Shown here: piece by piece, positions 8,038 to 16,641 of the stretch
How the letters are laid out: every line of letters begins with the position of its first letter
Numbering within the stretch: the stretch's first letter is position 1
Source of the DNA: Candidatus Omnitrophota bacterium
GTDB lineage: Bacteria > Omnitrophota > Gorgyraeia > Tantalellales > Tantalellaceae
Length of the DNA: 38,005 bases
Assembly (NCBI GenBank): GCA_014728075.1
Contig: WJMG01000063.1
Span: 1-38,005 of the forward strand
Reading direction: 5' to 3'
The notes under the pieces: model-generated
Seen by the model: only the letters and a program-made list of their open reading frames with translations
Database searches by the model: none
Told to the model about the DNA's origin: nothing
Position numbers and translations under genes: made by a program

Positions 8038-9341
8038 ACATTCTGATGATGACCAATACATATATACCTATAGTGGGAGGTATAGAAAGGTCCATCGAGT
8101 GCTTTTCCCGTGAGTACCGCTCCCTGGGCCACGAAGCCCTGATAGTCGCGCCGGTCTTCAAGAATATGCCGGATAAGGAGGAAGATGTTTTCAGGATACC
8201 CGCTATACAGAACTTTAACGGGACCGATTTCTCGGTCGAGCTTCCGGTGCCCGGGATCCTTAAAGGCGCCCTGGACGGCTTCGGCCCCGAAATAGTCCAT
8301 TCACATCACCCTTTTCTCGTAGGCGATACCGCCCTGAGGGTATCCGCCAGGAGGGAGATACCGATAGTTTTCACTTACCACACTATGTACGAACTGAACA
8401 CTCATTATGTTCCGGGGGATTCCGAAGCGCTGAAAAAATTCGTCGTCCAGCTGGCCGCGGGCTATTGCGACCTCTGCGACAAGGTCATCGCTCCCAGCCG
8501 GAGCATAAAGGAATTACTGGAGAGCAGGGGGGTCAGGACCGAGATAGTCACGATACCGACCGGCATAGACGCTTCGGAGTTCGAAAAAGGCAGCGGAGCC
8601 AGTATAAGGCGGACGCTCGATATCCCTGAAGAAGCTTTCGTGGCCGGATATCTGGGAAGAATAGCCGAAGAAAAGAACATGGATTTTCTTTTTGAGGCCG
8701 TTATGTCCTTTCTGCGGGAAGAAAAAGACGCTCATTTCCTGGTAGTGGGGGACGGGGGAATGAAGAAAGAGCTTGAGAAAAAGGCTTCCTCCTCTTCGTT
8801 GGGGCAAAAGATACATTTTACCGGCGTCCTGAAAGGCGAGGACAAAGTTAACGCCTACCACGCCATGGACGCTTTTGTTTTTGCCTCGAAAAGCGAAACA
8901 CAGGGCCTCGTACTTGCCGAAGCGATGGCTTCGGGGGTACCGGTCATAGGGCTGGACGCTCCCGGGGCGCGCGAGGTGGTGCGTGACGGGAAGAACGGCT
9001 TTCTTGCGGATAAGGAGGATGTAAGCTTCTACGCCGGACTGATGCAAAGGATAGCGAAGGCGGAAAAGCCCCGGAGAGCGGAAATGTCGGATGAAGCCGT
9101 AAAGACCGCCCGTTCGTTCGATTACAGGAAAAGCGCGGAAAGGACCCTTGAACTGTACCGGGACACCATGAGCCGGAAGCGAGAAAGGAAGGAGAGGGAC
9201 AAAAGTATATGGTCGTACGCGAAAAGGTCCATAAACAAGGAGATGGAGATAATTTCCAATATGATGAGGTCCGCGGGAGCGGCCCTTAACAGGAACGGGG
9301 ATGAGCATGACGGGCGGAAAAAACAGACAGAAAATACTTAA
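8034..9341 (+). CDS. GT4 glycosyltransferase, diacylglycerol glucosyltransferase-like
   Basis: This 435-residue retaining GT-B enzyme of family GT4 has the N-terminal acceptor loop VGGIERSIE after strand 1, a basic membrane-facing stretch, and the C-terminal donor site EX7E (Glu288 and Glu296 in SETQGLVLAEAMASG). The segment YHTMYE at 115-120 and the HSHHPFLVGD region resemble monoglucosyl-diacylglycerol synthases, so a glycolipid product is plausible. Other GT4 functions remain possible. The last 45 residues are unusually basic and hydrophilic, perhaps for membrane association. The start overlaps the glycosidase stop by 4 nt, and the 3' end overlaps the next gene by 41 nt. Confidence 0.8.
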   Translation: MNILMMTNTYIPIVGGIERSIECFSREYRSLGHEALIVAPVFKNMPDKEEDVFRIPAIQNFNGTDFSVELPVPGILKGALDGFGPEIVHSHHPFLVGDTALRVSARREIPIVFTYHTMYELNTHYVPGDSEALKKFVVQLAAGYCDLCDKVIAPSRSIKELLESRGVRTEIVTIPTGIDASEFEKGSGASIRRTLDIPEEAFVAGYLGRIAEEKNMDFLFEAVMSFLREEKDAHFLVVGDGGMKKELEKKASSSSLGQKIHFTGVLKGEDKVNAYHAMDAFVFASKSETQGLVLAEAMASGVPVIGLDAPGAREVVRDGKNGFLADKEDVSFYAGLMQRIAKAEKPRRAEMSDEAVKTARSFDYRKSAERTLELYRDTMSRKRERKERDKSIWSYAKRSINKEMEIISNMMRSAGAALNRNGDEHDGRKKQTENT

Positions 9342-10959
9342 GGGTAAGAGAATAAACCACGGATACGCCATAGGCCGGGCCTTTGTCTACGAGGATATTC
9401 TTTCCAGGGACCTCTATTATTACACCATACGCCCGGATGATGTGGAAAGGGAGCTGGGGCGCATAAGGACCGCGTTCGGCAAAGTGCTCGAAGATATCAG
9501 GAAACTGGAGAAGAATGTCAAGGCGGAACTGGGGAGGGAGGAGGCCGACATTTTCAAGGTGCACGCCGAGATGCTGAGGGACGAAGCTCTTCTCAAAGAC
9601 CTGGAAAAGGAGATCAAGGGCGAACTGGTCAACGCCGAACACGCCGTCAGGAATGTTTTCAGGAAATGGGCCAACAAGTTCAAGGTATCGGACAGTGAGG
9701 TCGTTAAAAGCAAGGCCGAGGATATCGAGGACCTCAGCAGGAGGATACTATGTTCCTTCATGAGGTGCGATATAAACATGCTCGAGAATGTTCCGCGCGG
9801 AAGCGTGATAGTCGCCAAAAGACTGCTTCCTTCGGATACCGCCAGGCTTAAAAGAAGTAATGTTAAGGGTATAATAGTGGAGCAGGGCAGCGATGTTTCT
9901 CACAGCGCTATAATAGCCAGGGCTTTGGGGATACCGGCTGTTACGGAACTTCAGAACGCTACAGGGATCATAGCCACGAAAAGCAAGATAATACTCGACG
10001 GGTACGAAAGCATAGTGATAAAGGAACCGACTTCCGGAGAGCTCAAAACTTACAGGAAAAAGATACGCGAGATCAGGAAAGAGGAAACGGCCCGCATAAA
10101 AAGGGCGCGGAAACCGGCCAGGACGGCTTCCGGTGACCGGGTGAGGGTCCTTGCCAATGTCGCCTCTAAAGACGATATAAAAGCCGCGGCCGAAAGGGGG
10201 TATGAAGGGATCGGCCTTTGGCGTATCGAACAGATATACATGTCGTCCAAGATACTCCCCGATGAAAAACACCTTATAAGAAAACTGTCAAAGATGCTGA
10301 AACCCGTGAAAAGGCAGGTCGTTACTCTGCGTCTGCTGGATATAGGCGCCGACAAGGACCTGCCGTACATAGACATTGAGGACGAACCAAGCCCGGCCCT
10401 GGGCATGAGGGGTGTGAGGGTGCTTTTGCGGTACAAGAACCTTCTAAGGACACAGTTAAAAGTGGCCAGTATACTGTCCAAAGATCACAATGTGCGCGTG
10501 CTGGTCCCGGTAGTGACCTTTCCGGAGGAAATGGAAGAGGTGAAGAGGATCGCTAAAGAATGTGTGAAAGAGCTCAAAGAAGAGTACGGCATAAGGGCCC
10601 GGAAAATAAGAACGGGCGCGATGATAGAAACCCCCGCCGCCGTTGAGAACATAGACAGGATATCCCTTGTGTCGGACTTCGTGAGCATAGGGACCAACGA
10701 CCTCATACAGTATTCGGTCGCGGCCGGAAGGGATAACCCCAGTGTGCTGGAATACTACGAAAAGGGGGCGGGCCTTGCCCTCAAGTACATAAAAAGGATC
10801 GTGAGGTCGGCGGAAAGGCACGGTATAGAATGCAGCGTCTGCGGCGAGATGGCCGCGGAAGATAAATGGATAAAACCCCTTGTAAAGGCCGGCGTAAGAG
10901 TGTTGAGCGCCTCACCCTACCTCATTCCCCGTATCAAAGAAAAGATCAGGGCTATATAA
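9301..10959 (+). CDS. ptsI: PTS enzyme I-like phosphoenolpyruvate-protein phosphotransferase
   Basis: This 552-residue protein has the whole enzyme I plan: an N-terminal helical HPr-binding part, a phosphohistidine domain, and a PEP-binding TIM barrel. The phosphorylated histidine is His201, but its motif reads QGSDVSHSAIIAR instead of the usual GGxTSH. The barrel keeps GIGLWRIE, LGMRGVR, TGAMIETPAA, SIGTNDLIQY and the acid/base Cys514 in SVCGEMA, so it should transfer phosphate from PEP. No HPr gene or sugar EIIC is in the window, and its partner may be a regulatory phosphorelay including the EIIA-CBS protein encoded at 36145. The start lies within the glycosyltransferase 3' end; ATG 9307 is an alternative. 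Confidence 0.85.
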   Translation: MSMTGGKNRQKILKGKRINHGYAIGRAFVYEDILSRDLYYYTIRPDDVERELGRIRTAFGKVLEDIRKLEKNVKAELGREEADIFKVHAEMLRDEALLKDLEKEIKGELVNAEHAVRNVFRKWANKFKVSDSEVVKSKAEDIEDLSRRILCSFMRCDINMLENVPRGSVIVAKRLLPSDTARLKRSNVKGIIVEQGSDVSHSAIIARALGIPAVTELQNATGIIATKSKIILDGYESIVIKEPTSGELKTYRKKIREIRKEETARIKRARKPARTASGDRVRVLANVASKDDIKAAAERGYEGIGLWRIEQIYMSSKILPDEKHLIRKLSKMLKPVKRQVVTLRLLDIGADKDLPYIDIEDEPSPALGMRGVRVLLRYKNLLRTQLKVASILSKDHNVRVLVPVVTFPEEMEEVKRIAKECVKELKEEYGIRARKIRTGAMIETPAAVENIDRISLVSDFVSIGTNDLIQYSVAAGRDNPSVLEYYEKGAGLALKYIKRIVRSAERHGIECSVCGEMAAEDKWIKPLVKAGVRVLSASPYLIPRIKEKIRAI

Positions 10960-10984
10960 GCGAAAAACACAAGGCTCTTCCTGA

Positions 10985-11040
10985 AAGCCCGATATGGTTT
11001 TAACCGCATACGGAGAACGCCTATCCCGAGGGCTTATTTG
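10985..11040 (+). terminator. Possible hairpin 3' end after the enzyme I gene
   Basis: AAGCCC at 10985-10990 can pair with GGGCTT at 11030-11035, enclosing a small GGTT/AACC hairpin at 10996-11005. A T-rich stretch follows. The enclosed loop is long, so the terminator reading is weak. No other gene-like signal is seen between the enzyme I stop and the GNAT start. Confidence 0.3.
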
Positions 11041-11118
11041 TAATTTTGAAAGGCGGGATGTATGCTTGTATAGTACGGACGGTTTTGTTTGAAAAATAAC
11101 GGAACAAGGGAGGCCAAA

Positions 11119-11595
11119 TTGGCAGATGAGATCAAGATACGCGAGATGGTAATAGACGATCTGGCCAGGGTGTTCCACCTGGGCGAAAAACTTTTCACTT
11201 CATCCGACCATCCCAATCTTTACAGAGTATGGGACGAATATACCGTAACCCATATCTTCGAGTTCGAGCCGGAATTGTCGCTGGTCGCCACCCGCCGCAA
11301 AAAAGTGGTGGGTTTCGCCCTGGGTTATGTCATAGAGAAACCCCGGACGGCCTGGAATTACGGCCATCTGGTCTGGCTGGGCGTGGACGAGGCCTGTCAG
11401 AGGATGAATGTAGGGGAAAAACTGCTGGACAGGTTCAGGGACATTTTGAGGTCGAAAGGCGTGCGCATCATACTTGTGGACACCCAGGCCGACAATAAAA
11501 GCGCCATCAGATTCTTTAAAAAGAACGGTTTCGGCAGCCCCACCAGGCATGTTTACCTGATGCAGAACCTCGACGAACCCGGAAAGGTGACATGA
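11119..11595 (+). CDS. GNAT-family N-acetyltransferase
   Basis: This 158-residue single-domain GNAT enzyme transfers an acetyl group from acetyl-CoA to an amine. The opening IREMVIDDLARVFHLGE and the strands VVGFALGYVIE and YGHLVWLGVDE match the fold. The CoA pyrophosphate loop is QRMNVGEKLL, and the C-terminal part is NKSAIRFFKKNGF. The layout resembles RimI-type and generic small acetyltransferases; the substrate is unknown. TTG 11119 is chosen because AAGGGAGG ends 5 nt upstream, whereas the in-frame TTG at 11089 has no such site. Its stop overlaps the ATG of the peptidase gene (ATGA), so the two are translationally coupled. Confidence 0.8.
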   Translation: MADEIKIREMVIDDLARVFHLGEKLFTSSDHPNLYRVWDEYTVTHIFEFEPELSLVATRRKKVVGFALGYVIEKPRTAWNYGHLVWLGVDEACQRMNVGEKLLDRFRDILRSKGVRIILVDTQADNKSAIRFFKKNGFGSPTRHVYLMQNLDEPGKVT

Positions 11596-12683
11596 AGGTC
11601 AACAGAAGCAGGTTGAAGACCCTGTTAAAGGAGATGACGGATATCTACAGCCCTTCGGGAAAAGAGGAAGCGCTTTTGCGCTTTCTTTGCGGGTACCTGG
11701 GAGAGCAGGGTTTTTCCTTTATACGCCAGCCGGTTTCCGGGAACAGGTTCAATATCATATTGAGATCCCCGGGAAGGGGCGGAGAGTTCCTTTTCGCGGG
11801 TCACCTCGACACGGTTTCCGCCTACGACATCGAAGAATACGGGTTCAGCGAGAGGAGAGGGACCGTGAAGGGCCTGGGCGTCGCCGACATGAAGGGGGGA
11901 TGCGCGGCAATGATAGAGGCTTTTCTCAGATACGCGGAGTCAGCGGGAGGGGCGTTTCCGGCAACGCTCGCGCTGGTCGTGGGGGAGGAAGAGAACAGCG
12001 ACGGAATGAGGAAGCTGCTCGAGGAGCACAGTTTTTCCAGGGCAATAGTGGGCGAACCTACCGACATGAGGCCCTGTACCGGGCATTACGGATACGCGGA
12101 GATAGAGCTTGTTCTTTCCGGGGAGAGAAGGCACGCTTCTCTTTCGTGCGTTAAGAACAACGCTACTTATTCCATGCTCAGGATGCTGCCGGAGATCATT
12201 TCCTATCTTGATACTTTTGAGGGCAAGGTCCGCTCCAACATAAGGGACCTTCACAGTTCCGAAGCGGGCTTCGCCGTCCCCGAAAGATGCAGCGCCTGGC
12301 TGGATGTACATGTGCATCCGAACATACCCATAAAGAGGATAATACCCCGCCTGAAGGGTAAAGCCGTAAGGTCCATAGAAGGTCTGGGGATAAGGAAGAA
12401 GGCCCTGGCCTTGAACTCCCAAGTGCATCCCGGATACGATCTAAGTCCTGCCTGGAAGGGTTTCAGCCGGATAAGGCTGGCCCTTGAGAATAACGGGATA
12501 CCATGGGAGCCTTCTCTTTTCGAGAGCCATTCGGACGCGGCCTACATGCGGCCCGCGGGGATCAAGCCCGTGGTGTTCGGACCCGGAAGGCTTTCCAGGG
12601 CGCATACCAGGAACGAATCGGTGCCCTTTTCCCAGGTCGCCCGCGCCGCTCAGGTATATCTTGATGTCTTGAGGCGGATTTGA
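11592..12683 (+). CDS. M20 family metallopeptidase (ArgE/DapE/carboxypeptidase-like)
   Basis: This 363-residue protein belongs to the zinc-dependent M20 amidohydrolases. Metal-site motifs are in order: His71-Leu-Asp73 in GHLDTV, then GVADMKGG with the bridging Asp, the catalytic and metal acids in VGEEENSDG (Glu132/Glu133), and a C-terminal SRAHTRNE His. A dimerisation lid domain lies in between (about residues 170-290). Family members deacylate N-acetylornithine, succinyl-diaminopimelate or small peptides. The sequence does not separate these. Coupling to an acetyltransferase gene suggests an acylation/deacylation pair acting on one substrate, which is inference. Confidence 0.8.
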   Translation: MKVNRSRLKTLLKEMTDIYSPSGKEEALLRFLCGYLGEQGFSFIRQPVSGNRFNIILRSPGRGGEFLFAGHLDTVSAYDIEEYGFSERRGTVKGLGVADMKGGCAAMIEAFLRYAESAGGAFPATLALVVGEEENSDGMRKLLEEHSFSRAIVGEPTDMRPCTGHYGYAEIELVLSGERRHASLSCVKNNATYSMLRMLPEIISYLDTFEGKVRSNIRDLHSSEAGFAVPERCSAWLDVHVHPNIPIKRIIPRLKGKAVRSIEGLGIRKKALALNSQVHPGYDLSPAWKGFSRIRLALENNGIPWEPSLFESHSDAAYMRPAGIKPVVFGPGRLSRAHTRNESVPFSQVARAAQVYLDVLRRI

Positions 12684-12744
12684 CCTTTAAGTTGTTTTAT
12701 TTACAACACTTATGCCGAAAACCCCCTTCCCGGGTCAATTCGCC

Positions 12745-12772
12745 TTGACATAAAAATTATATATGTTAGCAT
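12745..12772 (+). promoter_or_regulatory. Sigma70-type promoter of the structured leader
   Basis: A perfect -35 box TTGACA lies at 12745-12750, with a 16-nt AT-rich spacer and a -10-like TAGCAT at 12767-12772 (4 of 6 consensus bases). Transcription would start near 12779. It is the clearest promoter in the window and sits in a 293-nt gap between the M20 peptidase and the first TPR gene. Confidence 0.6.
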
Positions 12773-12779
12773 AAATTAT

Positions 12780-12960
12780 AGCAAAAATATTCGTCGGGGC
12801 CTCAAAAGACCCGTAAAAAGAGCCTGAGCGGGGTCGCGGGGCTTCAGGGGAAACACCAAAAACACTTAAGCCGATATATCCGAGAGTATATAGAGCTGAA
12901 GTGGATTTTGGTTCTTGAGAAAGGGCCGGAGTTCGCTGAAAAACGACTTCGGCTTTTTTA
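12780..12960 (+). ncRNA. Structured 5' leader or small RNA of unknown class
   Basis: About 180 nt lie between the promoter and a terminator hairpin, and they have clear folding potential. GACCCG can pair with CGGGGTC within 12800-12840, and the enclosing GCCTC can pair with GGGGC. A competing hairpin uses CCTGA and TCAGG. A long stem pairs ACCAAAAACACTT at 12855-12867 with the AAGTG and TTTTGGT blocks at 12899-12912, capped by an ATATA/TATAT hairpin. The element ends in an intrinsic terminator whose T-run abuts the ribosome binding site of the TPR gene. This is the layout of a transcription-attenuating riboswitch, or alternatively of a free small RNA. I could not match it to a known riboswitch consensus. 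Confidence 0.55.
12925..12959 (+). terminator. Leader terminator directly before the TPR gene
   Basis: GCCGGAGTTCG at 12925-12935 pairs with CGACTTCGGC at 12944-12953 with one bulged T and one G-T pair. Six T residues follow at 12954-12959. The ribosome binding site of the next gene starts only a few bases later. No upstream gene ends nearby, so the terminator must act on the leader RNA itself. Confidence 0.7.
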
Positions 12961-12976
12961 TTTCAGGAGGAGGAAA

Positions 12977-13342
12977 ATGGATATCAGAAAAAAGACTTTT
13001 GCCGGATCACGGGTTGCTTTGTTATTTCTCTCTCTACTGATGCTTTTTCCAGTTGTGTCTTTCGCCGAGATGACCATCAACGACGCGATAGAATATTACG
13101 ACAGGGGAAAGAGGGAATTTGAGAGGAACGATTACGACGACGCGATAGAATATTTCAATAAAGCCGTCAACGACGCCCCGGAAAACGCCATGACCAGGGT
13201 TGCCATGTATTATCTGGCGAAAAGTTACCAGAAGTCGGGCGAAACCGGCAAGGCCGAAGAGACATTCAAGTCCCTTATCGACAAATACGGTTCGGGCAAC
13301 TGGGTGGATTGGGCTAAAGAGGACCTCAGGCAAGTGCGGTAA
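12977..13342 (+). CDS. Exported TPR protein
   Basis: This 121-residue protein begins with a signal peptide: basic MDIRKK, then the hydrophobic core VALLFLSLLMLFPVVSFA, with likely cleavage near residue 31. The mature part has two TPR-like helix pairs (INDAIEYYDRGKREFERNDYDDAIEYFNKAVNDAPEN and MYYLAKSYQKSGETGKAEETFKSLIDKYG). TPR units bind peptides or other proteins, here in the periplasm. ATG 12977 is chosen because GGAGGAGG precedes it and the signal peptide starts there. Transcription probably depends on read-through of the leader terminator upstream. It forms a pair with the following TPR gene. Confidence 0.75.
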   Translation: MDIRKKTFAGSRVALLFLSLLMLFPVVSFAEMTINDAIEYYDRGKREFERNDYDDAIEYFNKAVNDAPENAMTRVAMYYLAKSYQKSGETGKAEETFKSLIDKYGSGNWVDWAKEDLRQVR

Positions 13343-13362
13343 AATGCCGGGAGAAAAACACC

Positions 13363-13752
13363 ATGTGGGAAGATATCCTCCGGAAAAAAGATGACCTGGA
13401 ATACCCTACGCAATATGTGCTTCTCGGACAGACCTATCTGCTGAAGGGTAATTTCAATAAAGCCATCAGGGCATACCAGAAAGCCCTGCGCCTGGAGCCC
13501 GAAAGGCCCAAGGCACAGCTTTTTCTGGCGAACGCCTGGTTCAAGAAAGCCGTGAACAGCAGGAACGCCACGAAAAAGGAGAGGGAGAAGTGTCTGTATA
13601 AAGCCCTCGTACATTACAATAAGGCGAATACCCTCTCCCCCAGGAGCATAATAGGGGAATGGGCCCGGAAGCAGATACGGGAAGTAGATAACAGCGTCAC
13701 TTCCCCCGGCCATGTAAAGTCGCTGAAAGAACTTTCCCGGACAGTAAAATAA
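13363..13752 (+). CDS. TPR repeat protein
   Basis: This 129-residue protein has a well-formed TPR motif near the N-terminus (YVLLGQTYLLKGNFNKAIRAYQKALRLEPERPKAQLFLANAWFKKA) and a looser second one with an insertion (KCLYKALVHYNKANTLSPRS). No signal peptide is seen with this start, which is odd next to an exported partner. A frameshift or misplaced start that once joined the two TPR genes is possible, since only 20 nt separate them. GGGAG lies about 10 nt before the ATG. A strong bidirectional terminator follows the gene. Function is probably protein scaffolding; the partner is unknown. Confidence 0.65.
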   Translation: MWEDILRKKDDLEYPTQYVLLGQTYLLKGNFNKAIRAYQKALRLEPERPKAQLFLANAWFKKAVNSRNATKKEREKCLYKALVHYNKANTLSPRSIIGEWARKQIREVDNSVTSPGHVKSLKELSRTVK

Positions 13753-13791
13753 GAATAATATATTTTGCCTTCGGGAGAGGCTATGATCCGT

Positions 13792-13827
13792 AAAAGGCCG
13801 AAGTTCATTGTAGACTTCGGCCTTTTT
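13792..13827 (+). terminator. Strong bidirectional intrinsic terminator
   Basis: A perfect 13-bp stem, AAAAGGCCGAAGT at 13792-13804 with ACTTCGGCCTTTT at 13814-13826, encloses a 9-nt loop and is followed by one more T. The A-run on the left makes it work equally on the other strand. It closes the TPR unit and insulates it from the aminomutase operon. Confidence 0.85.
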
Positions 13828-13878
13828 GGCCCCGTTGCTTAACGCCGTGAGCGGGACGGCACAACAAAAGGACCGAAA

Positions 13879-15192
13879 GTGAGAGAAAAGAACAAGAAAA
13901 GGATCAAGAAAAAGATATCTTCTTCCAGGAAGAACATGCTGGTGGAATGGGGCAACTACAAGTGGCAGCTCGAACACGCGGTAACCAGTATAGATGTCTT
14001 CGAGGAGATAACCGATATAAAGTTCAACGAAGAGGAAAGGGGCCGTCTCGAGGAAACGCTGGCAAAGTTCCCTCTTTCGGTGACCCCGTACTACGCCTCG
14101 CTTATAGACACCGAAAATTTCAGGAACGATCCTGTTTTTAAACAGGCTTTTCCCGATGTGCGGGAGCTGGATATAATGACCAACGACATGGCCGATCCGC
14201 TTTCCGAGGACAAGGACAGTCCGGTCCCCGGGATAACACACAGGTATCCGGACAGGGTGCTCTTCAATGTGACGAGCACCTGCTCCATGTATTGCCGGCA
14301 CTGTACCCGCAAAAGAAAGGTGGGGGACAGTGACGATATCCTCAGCAAAAAGGACATGCTCGAGGCCGTCAGATACATTAAAAGCACCAAAGGGGTAAGG
14401 GATGTGCTGATATCGGGAGGCGACCCTTTCATGCTCCCGGACGAGTTCATAGACTGGATACTCGAAAAGCTTTCCGCCATACCCCATGTCGAGGTTATAA
14501 GGATCGGTACAAGGATGCCCGTGGTGCTTCCTTACAGGATCACGGAAGATCTCGTGAAGGTCCTTTCGAAATATAAAAACCTCTGGATAAACACCCATTT
14601 CAACCATCCCAGGGAATTGTCCTCGACCGCCGAGAAGGCCCTTGCAAGGTTATCGGAGGCGGGGATACCGCTGGGCAACCAGACCGTGCTCCTGGCGGGG
14701 GTCAACGACTGCCCCAGGATAATCAAGAAACTCATGCACCGCCTGGTACAGAACAGGGTCAGGCCGTATTACCTTTACCAGTGCGACATGTCCGAAGGGC
14801 TTTCTCATTTCCGGACGCCCGTAGGCAAGGGAATGGAGATAATGGAGCACATGATAGGTCATACCAGCGGTTTCGCGGTCCCCAGGTATGTTATCGACGC
14901 CCCCGGAGGAGGAGGGAAAATACCCGTTATGCCCGAATACCTTATTTCATGGTCCACCAATAAGGTAATACTCCGTAACTACGAAGGAGTTATAACCACC
15001 TATAAAGAGCCCGATTCTTACGAGCCGACCTTTTGCGACAGGAACTGTGACGAGTGCGACCTGCAGCTGAACCTGGAAGCCGGGCACGAGGAGAAGCCCG
15101 TCGGCATAGTCAAGCTGTTGAGAGACCACGAAAGTCTCGTGTCGCTGACCCCTAGCGCGAACGAGAGGATAAGAAGAAGGAACGGAAAGTAG
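13879..15192 (+). CDS. ablA: L-lysine 2,3-aminomutase
   Basis: This 437-residue radical-SAM, PLP-dependent enzyme converts L-alpha-lysine to L-beta-lysine. The [4Fe-4S] cysteines are Cys135, Cys139 and Cys142 in CSMYCRHC. The PLP lysine is Lys347 in DAPGGGGK. The lysine-binding aspartates are Asp303 (YQCD) and Asp340. Every one of these sits exactly 10 residues after its counterpart in the Clostridium subterminale enzyme (Cys125/129/132, Asp293, Asp330, Lys337), which favours lysine over the glutamate mutase, where those aspartates differ. A Cys cluster CDRNCDEC near the C-terminus fits the family zinc site. The start is GTG with AAAGGA upstream. The two genes downstream give the osmolyte context, arguing against an EF-P modification role. 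Confidence 0.9.
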   Translation: MREKNKKRIKKKISSSRKNMLVEWGNYKWQLEHAVTSIDVFEEITDIKFNEEERGRLEETLAKFPLSVTPYYASLIDTENFRNDPVFKQAFPDVRELDIMTNDMADPLSEDKDSPVPGITHRYPDRVLFNVTSTCSMYCRHCTRKRKVGDSDDILSKKDMLEAVRYIKSTKGVRDVLISGGDPFMLPDEFIDWILEKLSAIPHVEVIRIGTRMPVVLPYRITEDLVKVLSKYKNLWINTHFNHPRELSSTAEKALARLSEAGIPLGNQTVLLAGVNDCPRIIKKLMHRLVQNRVRPYYLYQCDMSEGLSHFRTPVGKGMEIMEHMIGHTSGFAVPRYVIDAPGGGGKIPVMPEYLISWSTNKVILRNYEGVITTYKEPDSYEPTFCDRNCDECDLQLNLEAGHEEKPVGIVKLLRDHESLVSLTPSANERIRRRNGK

Positions 15193-15198
15193 CATACA

Positions 15199-16641
15199 GT
15201 GGCATTGATAGACTACGCGATATTCGGCCTGTACATGCTCGGCGTCCTGGGAATAGGATATTATCAGTTCGTCAGGAATAAGAACGCGGAGGATTATTAT
15301 CTGGGAAGCCGCAGGATGTCCGCTTTTCCGGTCGGTTTTTCCGTCGTGGCTACGGATGTAGGCGGGGGTTTTTCCATAGGTCTCGGGGGGCTCGGGTTCG
15401 CCATGGGGCTTTCCGGGAGCTGGCTGCTTTTCACGGGCCTCGTCGGGGCCTGGCTTTCGGCGGTTTTCGTGATACCCAGGATAAAGGCCCTTGACAGAAA
15501 ATTCGGGCTCTATACCTATCCGGACCTTCTGAGGCTCCGTTACGGCCCGGCGGTAGCGCTTTGCGCGGCGGTAATATCCGGACTCGGATACATGGGTTTT
15601 ACGGGCGCCCAGATACTCGCGGGGGCGAAGCTATGTTCCGCTACGGTCATAACGGAACCCGTATTCGGCCTTACGCCTCTCGAGTTCAGCCTTTACCTCA
15701 TAGCCGTTATCACCGTGACTTACACCGTCATCGGCGGCCTCAAGGCCGTAATATACACCGATGTGGCCCAATGGATCATCCTTCTGGGAGGCCTGGTGCT
15801 CGTGGCCGTTCCCGTGGCGTTGGCCAGGGCAGGCGGATGGTCTGCCCTCAGGGCGTCCCTGCCTCCGGAATTTTTCAGCATAACCGCCGTCAAGCCCGTG
15901 ACTTTCGTGAACTGGATGGTGTCTATAATACCGATATGGATCATAGGCATGACGCTTTATCAAAGGATGTACGCGTGCCGGGACGAAAAGACCGCGAAAA
16001 AAGCCTGGTACATCGCCGGGTTCCTGGAATATCCCGTTATGGCGTTTGCCGGCGTGGTCCTGGGGATGTGCGCCCGCGTTTTTTTTCCGGGTGCGGAATC
16101 CGAAACGGGGCTTCCGCTTCTCTTAAGGACATATCTTCCCACGGGTATCGCGGGGCTCGTGATAGCGGCTTATTTCTCTGCTATAATGTCCACGGCCGAC
16201 AGTTGCCTTATGGCTTCCTCGGGCAATGTTCTTAACGACCTTCTGCAGAAAACGGTTCTCCGGCGCGTGAGTGAAAGGGCGGTGATCCGGCTTTCCCAGC
16301 TCGTCACTCTTATCATCGGCATCTCAGCGATATTTATCGCCGTGCGCTTCGAAAAGGTCCTTGAAGCCATATTGTACGCCTACGGTTTCATGGTCTCGGG
16401 GCTCTTTGTCCCAACGCTGGGCGCGTATTTCTGGAAAAGGAGCAGCGGGACCGGAGCTTTGCTGGGGATGATATCCGGAGGGGCCGTCTTTCTGGCGCTT
16501 CAGGCAAAACCCGGCGCTTTTCCTTTTCTGGCGTCCGGACTGCATCCCAGCCTGTTCGGGATAACGGTCTCAGGCCTGGTTTTCGTTATTTTCTCTATCA
16601 TAAAGCCGGACGGTAAAGGAGTTGACTTTTATGCGCAATGA
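15199..16641 (+). CDS. Sodium:solute symporter (SSS family)
   Basis: This 480-residue polytopic membrane protein has about 13 hydrophobic segments. The SSS signatures include [10 protein letters not shown] in the first loop, the glycine-rich [35 protein letters not shown], and [10 protein letters not shown]-like [21 protein letters not shown] at the Na+ site. Members use the sodium gradient to import proline, sugars, pantothenate or other small solutes. Lying between ablA and ablB, it probably moves an osmolyte or its precursor such as lysine; that is inference. The GTG start lies 6 nt after the ablA stop. No strong ribosome binding site is seen, consistent with translational coupling. Confidence 0.85.
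   Translation: MALIDYAIFGLYMLGVLGIGYYQFVRNKNAEDYYLGSRRMSAFPVGFSVVATDVGGGFSIGLGGLGFAMGLSGSWLLFTGLVGAWLSAVFVIPRIKALDRKFGLYTYPDLLRLRYGPAVALCAAVISGLGYMGFTGAQILAGAKLCSATVITEPVFGLTPLEFSLYLIAVITVTYTVIGGLKAVIYTDVAQWIILLGGLVLVAVPVALARAGGWSALRASLPPEFFSITAVKPVTFVNWMVSIIPIWIIGMTLYQRMYACRDEKTAKKAWYIAGFLEYPVMAFAGVVLGMCARVFFPGAESETGLPLLLRTYLPTGIAGLVIAAYFSAIMSTADSCLMASSGNVLNDLLQKTVLRRVSERAVIRLSQLVTLIIGISAIFIAVRFEKVLEAILYAYGFMVSGLFVPTLGAYFWKRSSGTGALLGMISGGAVFLALQAKPGAFPFLASGLHPSLFGITVSGLVFVIFSIIKPDGKGVDFYAQ

Noticed and set aside
12780-12960. Leader as a known c-di-GMP, c-di-AMP, TPP, ZTP or cobalamin riboswitch
   Set aside because: The diagnostic conserved strings of these classes were looked for by eye and not found. 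The class is left open.
12977-13752. The two TPR genes as one frameshifted gene
   Set aside because: Each has its own start and a plausible ribosome binding site, and the gap contains a stop. A frameshift is possible but not shown.
13225-14607. A 460-residue frame on the minus strand
   Set aside because: It lies opposite the TPR and aminomutase genes, whose families are certain. It has no ribosome binding site or family motif, and its composition is that of a shadow frame.
13879-15192. KamA-like gene as EpmB (EF-P lysine modification) or glutamate 2,3-aminomutase
   Set aside because: Both lysine-binding aspartates are present, which argues against the glutamate enzyme, and ablB lies downstream, which argues against EpmB.
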